Shown here in pieces: positions 58,324 to 64,000 of a stretch of 64,000 bases of DNA (positions within the stretch are counted from its first letter, which is position 1; each line of letters starts with the position of its first letter). The stretch covers positions 3,333,501 through 3,397,500 of the forward strand of contig NZ_CP020373.1 of the NCBI RefSeq assembly GCF_003957745.1. The letters run 5' to 3'. This DNA is from Shewanella khirikhana. GTDB lineage: Bacteria; Pseudomonadota; Gammaproteobacteria; Enterobacterales; Shewanellaceae. A program made the position numbers and the translations under genes. The notes under the pieces were generated by a model. The model worked only from the letters and a program-made list of their open reading frames with translations. It was not told the origin of the DNA and ran no database searches.

Positions 58324-59394
58324 ATGAAAAACGCCCTTCTTTATGTCGGTAAAGCCGTGATGTTCGGTCTGGTGATGGCCGCCGTCTTCCTGCTGGCCCA
58401 AAACTATTTGGGCAACGACCATGGCAAGCTGTTCAGCAGCCACGGCAACAGCGGCAGCGAACTCTCCTTTGCCCATGCCGTTCGCCGCGCCGCACCCGCG
58501 GTCGCCAATATCTACAACATCAGTATCGATCAACGTCAGCCGCTGACCAGCCAGGCCCTGCAAGGTCTGGGTTCCGGGGTCATCATGGACGAAGAAGGCT
58601 ACATACTGACCAACTACCACGTTATTAAAAAGGCCGATCAAATTGTGATCACCCTGCAGGATGGTCGTCGCTTTCAGGCCGAAGTGGTGGGCTCAGATCC
58701 TGAAACCGATTTGAGCGTGCTGAAAATTGAAGGCGACAAGCTGCCTGTAGCGCCGCTGAACTTAAGCTCACTGCCACAGGTGGGCGATGTGGTGCTCGCT
58801 ATTGGTAACCCCTATAACCTCGGGCAAACCATCACTCAGGGCATCATCAGTGCCACCGGCCGCAATGGTTTAAGCTCTGGCTATCAGGACTTTTTGCAAA
58901 CCGATGCCGCCATTAACGCCGGGAACTCAGGTGGCGCCCTTATCGACACCAATGGCGATCTGATTGGGATCAACACAGCCGCGTTCCAGATTGGCGGCGA
59001 AGGTGGTGGTCATGGCATCAACTTCGCCATTCCCATTCGCCTTGCCTACTCCATCATGGGCAAACTGATTGATAATGGCAGGGTTATTCGTGGTGCACTG
59101 GGGATTTCGGGTGAAGCATTGACGCCCTTCCTGGCGCAGCTGCTGAATCTGCAGGATGTGACTGGCGTGCTGGTGACCGGGATAGACCGCAACGGTCCTG
59201 CGGCAGCTGCCAAGCTGTTGCCAAGGGATGTGATCATCGCCTACGCCGGCGAGAATGTGATAAGCGCCGAGATGCTGATGGACCGGATTGCCGAAACCAA
59301 ACCCGGCTCAGAAGTGGAAATGACCATTATCCGCCAGGGCAAGCCGCAAAAGGTTATGGTAGTGATTGGCGAGAAGGTGTCGCAGTACAACTGA
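58324..59394 (+). CDS. degS: DegS, site-1 protease of the sigma-E pathway
   Basis: 356 aa inner-membrane serine protease that senses unfolded porins through its PDZ domain and cuts RseA to free sigma-E. N-terminal anchor (VMFGLVMAAVFLLAQNYL). Catalytic His in LTNYHVI, Asp in ETDLSVLKI and Ser in NAGNSGGALID. One C-terminal PDZ domain (about 255-350). One PDZ instead of two, plus the anchor, separates it from DegQ. Confidence 0.96.
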   Translation: MKNALLYVGKAVMFGLVMAAVFLLAQNYLGNDHGKLFSSHGNSGSELSFAHAVRRAAPAVANIYNISIDQRQPLTSQALQGLGSGVIMDEEGYILTNYHVIKKADQIVITLQDGRRFQAEVVGSDPETDLSVLKIEGDKLPVAPLNLSSLPQVGDVVLAIGNPYNLGQTITQGIISATGRNGLSSGYQDFLQTDAAINAGNSGGALIDTNGDLIGINTAAFQIGGEGGGHGINFAIPIRLAYSIMGKLIDNGRVIRGALGISGEALTPFLAQLLNLQDVTGVLVTGIDRNGPAAAAKLLPRDVIIAYAGENVISAEMLMDRIAETKPGSEVEMTIIRQGKPQKVMVVIGEKVSQYN

Positions 59395-59430
59395 TAAACT
59401 GCCGCAGCAGACGCGCTGTAAGCAAAACAA

Positions 59431-59455
59431 AAATGCCCGGCAAGTCCGGGCATTT
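59431..59455. terminator. degS terminator
   Basis: Stem AAATGCCCGG / CCGGGCATTT with a 5-base loop, 36 bp after the degS stop; usable on both strands. Confidence 0.88.
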
Positions 59456-59528
59456 GTTTGTTCAGTGCTCATAAAGGGTGAATTCACACTGACGATATTG
59501 GTACAACATGGATTTACAGTGCTGGGGC

Positions 59529-59702
59529 TCAGCTTTTATCCGTGGGGCTAGCCACATCGACCAGACGCACCCAAAACGCCATTTCCAAACACACACCCAG
59601 CGCCAGCAGCACCATGGATGGCATTTTGGCTCCGGCGAGATAACTGGCCAATGCGGCCATTAACAACAGCGCCGGCACCGCCCACCTTGCGATTTTCATC
59701 AT
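59529..59702 (-). CDS. Small hypothetical inner-membrane protein
   Basis: 57 aa from the double ATG at 59702/59699, with GGAG upstream. Two hydrophobic segments (ARWAVPALLLMAALASYLAG and MVLLALGVCLEMAFWVRLVD) with a short polar tail. Not a family I recognise. It stands alone between degS and murA. Real-gene confidence rests on composition and start site only. Confidence 0.55.
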   Translation of the reverse strand: MMKIARWAVPALLLMAALASYLAGAKMPSMVLLALGVCLEMAFWVRLVDVASPTDKS

Positions 59703-59760
59703 ATCCCTGACTCCGACTATCAAACTAAATCAATCAACCTTCCCACAACCATCCTATAAC

Positions 59761-59788
59761 AAAAAAAACCGCCGGTCAAGGCGGTTTT
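59761..59788 (-). terminator. Terminator of the mla-murA operon
   Basis: Stem AAAACCGCC / GGCGGTTTT preceded by an eight-A run on the plus strand, giving a T-run for leftward transcripts, 20 bp after the murA stop. Confidence 0.92.
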
Positions 59789-59807
59789 CATTGCGAAAAC
59801 ATGAAGT

Positions 59808-61064
59808 TTACTTCATTCGGATGACCTGACCGCCGAGGCCCTTAAACTTATTTTCTATATGTTCATAGCCACGGTCGAGGTGGTAAATACGGTCAACCAC
59901 AGTGGTGCCGTCGGCCATCAGACCGGCGATCACCAGACTGGCCGAAGCGCGCAGATCCGTTGCCATCACCTGAGCACCACTCAAACGCTCCACCCCGTGC
60001 ACAATGCAGGTGTGACCTTCAAGCTCCATGTTCGCGCCCATACGCATCAGCTCAGGCACGTGCATAAAACGGTTCTCGAAGATGGTTTCAGTGATGGTGC
60101 CTGTGCCTTCAGCCAAACAGTTAAGCACACAAAACTGCGCCTGCATGTCGGTCGGGAACGCTGGATAGGGCGCGGTCTTGATATTGACCGCTTTCGGGCG
60201 CTGGCCCTTCATATCAAGCTCAATCCAATCGTCACCGGTGCGGATATCGGCGCCGGCGTCTTCCAGCTTGGCCAAAACGGCTTCCAGAGACGAAGGATCG
60301 GCATTGTCACAGCGGATGCTGCCACGGGTAACAGCAGCAGCCACCAGGAAGGTGCCGGTTTCGATACGGTCGGGCATTACCCGGTAATCACAGCCGCGCA
60401 GACGCTCAACGCCGGTGATTTTCAAAGTGGCAGTGCCAATACCGCTGATTTGAGCACCCATGGCAACCAGACAGTTGGCCAGGTCAATCACCTCAGGTTC
60501 GCGGGCGGCGTTTTCAATCACGGTCACGCCGTCGGCAAGCGCCGCTGCCATCAGCAGGTTTTCAGTCGCGCCCACGCTGACCATATCCATAAAGATATGT
60601 GCGCCTTTCAAGCGGCCATCCACCCGAGCCTTGATATAACCTTCTTTCACTTCGATTTTGGCGCCCATCTGCTCCAGACCATGCAGGTGCAGGTTCACAG
60701 GACGGGCACCGATGGCACAGCCACCGGGCAGGGACACATCGGCTTTACCAAAACGGGCAAGCAGCGGCCCGAGGATCAAAATCGAGGCCCGCATGGTTTT
60801 CACCAGATCGTAAGGGGCAACGAAGTGATCGATATTGGCGGTGTTGATGGCAATGCGATCGCCATCCTGAGTCACTTCAGCGCCAAGACAGCGCAGCAGC
60901 TTACAGCTGGTATCCACGTCGCGCAGGCTGGGTACGTTGGTCAGTACAAATTCGGATTCGGCCAACACCCCCGCCATCAAAATAGGCAGGGCGGCGTTTT
61001 TGGCTCCGGAAATAACAACACGTCCGGCAAGGGATCCGCCGGACTGAATAGCGAGTTTATCCAC
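59808..61064 (-). CDS. murA: UDP-N-acetylglucosamine 1-carboxyvinyltransferase
   Basis: 418 aa with a GTG start at 61064 (DKLAIQSGGSLAGRVVISGAKN follows) and AAGAGA upstream; the longer frame to 61229 has no family match and overlaps ibaG. First step of peptidoglycan precursor synthesis, the fosfomycin target. Catalytic Cys116 in LPGGCAIGARPV (so predicted fosfomycin-sensitive by that residue). Last gene of the mla operon, 11 bp after ibaG. Confidence 0.97.
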   Translation of the reverse strand: MDKLAIQSGGSLAGRVVISGAKNAALPILMAGVLAESEFVLTNVPSLRDVDTSCKLLRCLGAEVTQDGDRIAINTANIDHFVAPYDLVKTMRASILILGPLLARFGKADVSLPGGCAIGARPVNLHLHGLEQMGAKIEVKEGYIKARVDGRLKGAHIFMDMVSVGATENLLMAAALADGVTVIENAAREPEVIDLANCLVAMGAQISGIGTATLKITGVERLRGCDYRVMPDRIETGTFLVAAAVTRGSIRCDNADPSSLEAVLAKLEDAGADIRTGDDWIELDMKGQRPKAVNIKTAPYPAFPTDMQAQFCVLNCLAEGTGTITETIFENRFMHVPELMRMGANMELEGHTCIVHGVERLSGAQVMATDLRASASLVIAGLMADGTTVVDRIYHLDRGYEHIENKFKGLGGQVIRMK

Positions 61065-61075
61065 GGCGTTTCTCT

Positions 61076-61333
61076 TTAGAGTGACATATTGAAGACTTTT
61101 TCCCGCTTCCACTGAGTGGGGGTAAAAGTCTTGATAGACAGGGCGTGCAGGGCACCGCTGGTGATCTGCTCCATCAGAGGGGCATAAATGGCCTGTTGTT
61201 GCTTGATACGGCTCATGCCATCGAAGCATTCGCCAACGGCGATAACCTGATAATGGCTGCCATCTGTGGTGACATGTACTTCGTCGAGACCCAAAGCCTG
61301 GGTCAAAATTTCTTCAATCTGTTTGCAATCCAT
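61076..61333 (-). CDS. ibaG: IbaG, BolA-family protein
   Basis: 85 aa. BolA-like fold with invariant GSHYQVIAVGECFDGMSRIKQQ and the His pair used with monothiol glutaredoxins for Fe-S handling; acid-linked in E. coli (YrbA). Lies between mlaB and murA as in E. coli. Confidence 0.94.
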   Translation of the reverse strand: MDCKQIEEILTQALGLDEVHVTTDGSHYQVIAVGECFDGMSRIKQQQAIYAPLMEQITSGALHALSIKTFTPTQWKREKVFNMSL

Positions 61334-61356
61334 GAATGAACTGAACCTTAGTTGCG

Positions 61357-61647
61357 CTAGGCTTCTTCCACGAAGAAGGCTTCCAAATCGTACAGGGCGA
61401 TCAGTTTAGCAAGCTGAGCGGAAGGTGACACCAACTGCAGCTTCTGGCCCCGGTTTTGGGCACGTTGCCACAATTCCAGCAAAAATGCGATACCGGCGCT
61501 GTCACTATAGGACAGTTGCCGCAAATCCAACCGGGTTGCCCCGGCGGGGATCAGCTCGTTGAGCCTGGGCCAGAGGTCGCGCACGACCCCATGGTCCAAT
61601 CGCCCTGACACCTCACAGCGGTCAGCATTCAGGGTCAGACTGATCAA
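61357..61647 (-). CDS. mlaB: MlaB, STAS-domain subunit of the Mla lipid transporter
   Basis: 96 aa STAS domain. Stabilises the MlaFE ATPase complex. Conserved loop YSDSAGIAFLLELWQRA. Its ATG overlaps the mlaC stop by 4 bp. Confidence 0.94.
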   Translation of the reverse strand: MISLTLNADRCEVSGRLDHGVVRDLWPRLNELIPAGATRLDLRQLSYSDSAGIAFLLELWQRAQNRGQKLQLVSPSAQLAKLIALYDLEAFFVEEA

Positions 61648-62294
61648 TTTGCGGCCGCCTTGGTAGCGCGGCTCACCGGCGTGTTGGCCTTATCGTTGAG
61701 CATGGTAATCACATGCTCAATGCCTTTCTGGCGGATAAGACCTGTGATTTCTGACTGCTTGGATTGCAGCAAACTCACGCCCTCGGCCACCAAATCAAAG
61801 GCCTTCCAGGTGTCGTCTTTAAGGCGACGGGCCTTGAACAGCAGCTTAATGGGTGGACGGCCGTTTTCAATGATGCGAACGTTCACATCGACGATCTTTT
61901 CGTCGGTAAACTTGGCGCCCGGTGCGTACTCCACCGTTTGATTGGTGTACTCGGTAAAGGCCTGGGCGTAGGTAGTCACCAGATACGCCTCGAAGGCATC
62001 CACAAAGCGGTTGCGTTCATCTTCCGAGGTATCACGCAGATACTGGCCCAGCACCTTGTAAGAGGCGTAACGGTAGTCGATATAGGGCATCAACTCTTCG
62101 CGCACAATCACCTTGAGGTGGTTGGCATCGGCATCGATAAGCGCCTTATCAGCGTGAAAACGCTTGAAGGTTTTGTCGGCCACAACCTGGATCATCTCGT
62201 ACGGATTGGTGCCATCCACAGGTTCGGCCTTGGCGGCCACTGCGGCAAAACAAAATACGCTTAATATCAGTGCAATGACTGTTCTGAACATCAT
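61644..62294 (-). CDS. mlaC: MlaC, periplasmic phospholipid carrier
   Basis: 216 aa. Carries phospholipids between the outer-membrane MlaA complex and inner-membrane MlaFEDB. Signal peptide ending CFAAVAAKA; MlaC/Ttg2D domain with YIDYRYASYKVLGQYLRDTSEDERNRF. Ribosome site AGGAG fits either of two adjacent ATGs. 10 bp after mlaD. Confidence 0.95.
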   Translation of the reverse strand: MMFRTVIALILSVFCFAAVAAKAEPVDGTNPYEMIQVVADKTFKRFHADKALIDADANHLKVIVREELMPYIDYRYASYKVLGQYLRDTSEDERNRFVDAFEAYLVTTYAQAFTEYTNQTVEYAPGAKFTDEKIVDVNVRIIENGRPPIKLLFKARRLKDDTWKAFDLVAEGVSLLQSKQSEITGLIRQKGIEHVITMLNDKANTPVSRATKAAAN

Positions 62295-62304
62295 GATTCT
62301 CCTG

Positions 62305-62775
62305 TTACTCCTTGGAACCCATGCTGTAGAGGAACTGCCCGATCAGGTCTTCCAGTACCAGAGCCGATTTGGTGTCGGCGATCCTGTCCCCATCTTTCAG
62401 CATGGCAATATCATCATCAACAAACCCCGGGGTTAAGCCGAGAAACTGCTCTCCAAGCAGGCCCGAGGTCAAAATCGACAGGCTGCTGGTGTCCGGAAAA
62501 TTGCGGTAACGGCCATCCATCGACAGGGTTACCACGGCTACCAGACGCTCGGGATCCAGCTCGATATGGCTGACCCGGCCGACTACCACGCCGCCCACTT
62601 TCACCGGCGAGCGAACCTTGAGTCCACCCACGTTGGAGAAGCGTGCGTACAGGGTGTAATTGCTTTTACCCGCCTGCACATCGACGTTGGCTACTTTGAA
62701 AACCAACACCAGAAAGGCGGCTATCCCGGCAAGCAGGAAGAGCCCCACCCAAATCTCAACTTTCCGTGACAACAT
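62305..62775 (-). CDS. mlaD: MlaD, MCE-domain lipid-binding subunit
   Basis: 156 aa. One N-terminal membrane helix (EIWVGLFLLAGIAAFLVLVF) and a single MCE domain (about 40-118: YARFSNVGGLKVRSPVKVGG, SILTSGLLGEQFLGL). Forms the hexameric ring on MlaFEB. Confidence 0.96.
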   Translation of the reverse strand: MLSRKVEIWVGLFLLAGIAAFLVLVFKVANVDVQAGKSNYTLYARFSNVGGLKVRSPVKVGGVVVGRVSHIELDPERLVAVVTLSMDGRYRNFPDTSSLSILTSGLLGEQFLGLTPGFVDDDIAMLKDGDRIADTKSALVLEDLIGQFLYSMGSKE

Positions 62776-62815
62776 GCTAAAGTTTCACTCCTTGCAATTA
62801 GCTGAACGCCGGGTG

Positions 62816-63601
62816 TTACCCGAACATGAGGGCGGTCAGCAGAAAATCCAATGCCAGTACGGCAAGACTCGACTGCACAACGGTTGAGGTTGTGGCCTTG
62901 CTGATCCCTTCAGGATTGGGCACAACTTCATAACCGCGGTACAGGGCAATCCAGGTCACCACCAGGGCAAACACCAGGCTCTTAATCAAACAGTTTACTA
63001 TGTCCTGACGCCACTCAACGGACGCCTGCAGAATCGACCAGAAGGCGCCATTGTCGATGCCTTTCCACTCAACCCCCACAATATGACCGCCCCAGATCCC
63101 AACGGCAGTAAACATCAGTGCCAGCAGCGGCATGCTGATCACACCAGCCCAGAACCGCGGCGCAATAATCTGTCGCAGCGGATCCACCGCCATCATCTCG
63201 AGGCTCGAAAGCTGCTCGGTACTTTTCATCAAACCGATTTCGGCGGTCAGCGCTGAACCTGCGCGGCCGGCAAACAGCAGCGCAGTGACCACGGGGCCAA
63301 GTTCCCGCAGCAAACTCAAGGCCACCATGGGACCCAGGCTTTCTTCGGTGCCGAAGTCCACCAAAATGGTGTAACCCTGCAGCGCCAATACCATGCCGAT
63401 AAAGAGGCCTGAAACCAAAATGATCAGCAGCGACTGCACCCCAACCACATAGAGCTGCTTTACCAGCAGCGGCAGACCTTTGGCCGGCCGGGGCATCGCC
63501 ACTACCGCGCCCCAGAGCATCAATCCTGCCCGGCCCATGCCGGACACCTGATTTATGGCGCCGCGCCCCAGGCGCGCAACTGCATCAATCAACGCCACCA
63601 C
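62816..63601 (-). CDS. mlaE: MlaE, permease of the Mla ABC transporter
   Basis: 261 aa, GTG start (a GTG pair at 63601/63598; AAGGAG upstream). Conserved permease segments SLLRELGPVVTALLFAGRAG, EIGLMKSTEQLSSLEMMAVDP and WAGVISMPLL. Overlaps the mlaF 3' end by 17 bp. Confidence 0.97.
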   Translation of the reverse strand: MVALIDAVARLGRGAINQVSGMGRAGLMLWGAVVAMPRPAKGLPLLVKQLYVVGVQSLLIILVSGLFIGMVLALQGYTILVDFGTEESLGPMVALSLLRELGPVVTALLFAGRAGSALTAEIGLMKSTEQLSSLEMMAVDPLRQIIAPRFWAGVISMPLLALMFTAVGIWGGHIVGVEWKGIDNGAFWSILQASVEWRQDIVNCLIKSLVFALVVTWIALYRGYEVVPNPEGISKATTSTVVQSSLAVLALDFLLTALMFG

Positions 63602-64000
63602 AAAGCTCCTTCATATAATCTGCTGCCGGATAATGAAACGGCACAGGTCCATCGGGTTCACCACCAATAAACTGCCTCAGCTGCGGATTATCCGATGCCT
63701 TGAGTTCAGCCGGTGAGCCCTGGGCAATAATACGTTTATCCGCAATCACATACACATAGTCGGCGATACCAAGCACCTCGCCCACATCGTGGGAAACCAC
63801 CACAGAGGTGAGACTGAGCGCATCGGACAATTCGCGGATAAGCTTTACCAGCACCCCCATAGAAATCGGGTCCTGACCGGCAAAGGGCTCATCGTACATC
63901 ACCATTTCAGGCTCAAGCGCAATCGCCCGCGCCAGTGCAGCCCGGCGCTGCATACCGCCGGAAAGCTCGCTCGGCATCATCTGCGCTGCGCCGCGCAGGC
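63585..64000 (-). CDS. mlaF: MlaF, ATPase of the Mla transporter (N-terminal part outside window)
   Basis: Only the C-terminal 138 codons are in the window; the frame is open to the right edge. ABC signature LSGGMQRRAALARAIALEP, Walker B MVMYDEPFAGQDP, and H-loop VVSHDVGEV are present. Powers phospholipid transport with MlaE. Partial only because of the window edge. Confidence 0.96.
   Translation of the reverse strand, partial: LRGAAQMMPSELSGGMQRRAALARAIALEPEMVMYDEPFAGQDPISMGVLVKLIRELSDALSLTSVVVSHDVGEVLGIADYVYVIADKRIIAQGSPAELKASDNPQLRQFIGGEPDGPVPFHYPAADYMKELCGGVD

Noticed and set aside
59859..61079. Plus-strand open frame of 406 codons opposite murA
   Set aside because: murA is complete on the other strand; the frame lacks a start signal and has no recognisable domain.

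Overview
The window is chromosomal core sequence from a gamma-proteobacterium, most likely a Shewanella with fairly high G+C. The support is gene content and order: hflC-hflK-hflX-hfq-miaA-mutL-amiB-tsaE-nnr, parC and parE separated by a sugar-dehydrogenase-like gene, motX beside rnr and rlmB, priB inside the rpsF operon, and an S46 peptidase. The species cannot be fixed from the sequence alone. Housekeeping genes are complete and intact, and I see no prophage, CRISPR array, defence island or intact insertion sequence.

Layout. 1-9647 (minus): the hfl/hfq/miaA/mutL/amiB/tsaE/nnr cluster for protein quality control, tRNA modification, mismatch repair and envelope work. 9648-11900: a small accessory stretch with a tiny membrane protein, a 265-bp MITE, a ferritin-like helical protein, and an array of five identical tRNA-Gly(GCC) genes plus two degenerate tRNA-derived units. 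11898-20730: orn diverging from rsgA-psd-DMT exporter-mscM-GDPD, then a DUF3392-type protein diverging from a 2-hydroxyacid dehydrogenase. 20908-28345: an Aer-like receptor, bfd, parC, a sorbosone-dehydrogenase-like gene and parE. 28401-32435: yqiA-cpdA-yqiB-nudF diverging from tolC. 32499-36180: a copper-chaperone/DUF2333/outer-membrane-barrel operon, an enoyl-CoA hydratase, and a compact operon of three small envelope proteins behind a sigma-54-like promoter. 36378-46029: dusA, cheX, alr, dnaB, an S46 dipeptidyl-peptidase and a large TonB-dependent receptor. 46264-55190: rpsF-priB-rpsR-rplI, a DUF481 protein, motX-rnr-rlmB, purA and rplM-rpsI. 55525-64000: zapE, degQ, degS, a small membrane protein, then mlaF-E-D-C-B-ibaG-murA.

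How the genes work together. Three themes recur. Envelope quality control and lipid handling: HflKC, DegQ/DegS, Mla, Psd, MscM, TolC, AmiB, MurA and the sigma-54-type small-protein operon. Translation and RNA: ribosomal proteins, RsgA, RNase R, RlmB, Orn, Hfq, MiaA, TsaE, DusA and tRNA-Gly. Chromosome maintenance: ParC/ParE, DnaB, PriB and MutL.

The least expected material is regulatory and small-scale. It comprises the sigma-54-type operon with an unannotated 37-residue membrane protein, a sigma-28-type promoter at motX, a PurR/LacI-type operator at hfq, operator-like dyads at several promoters, the MITE, and a tRNA-Gly array headed by a degenerate unit. I found no clearly new multi-gene system. 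The sigma-54-type small-protein operon is the best candidate for one.
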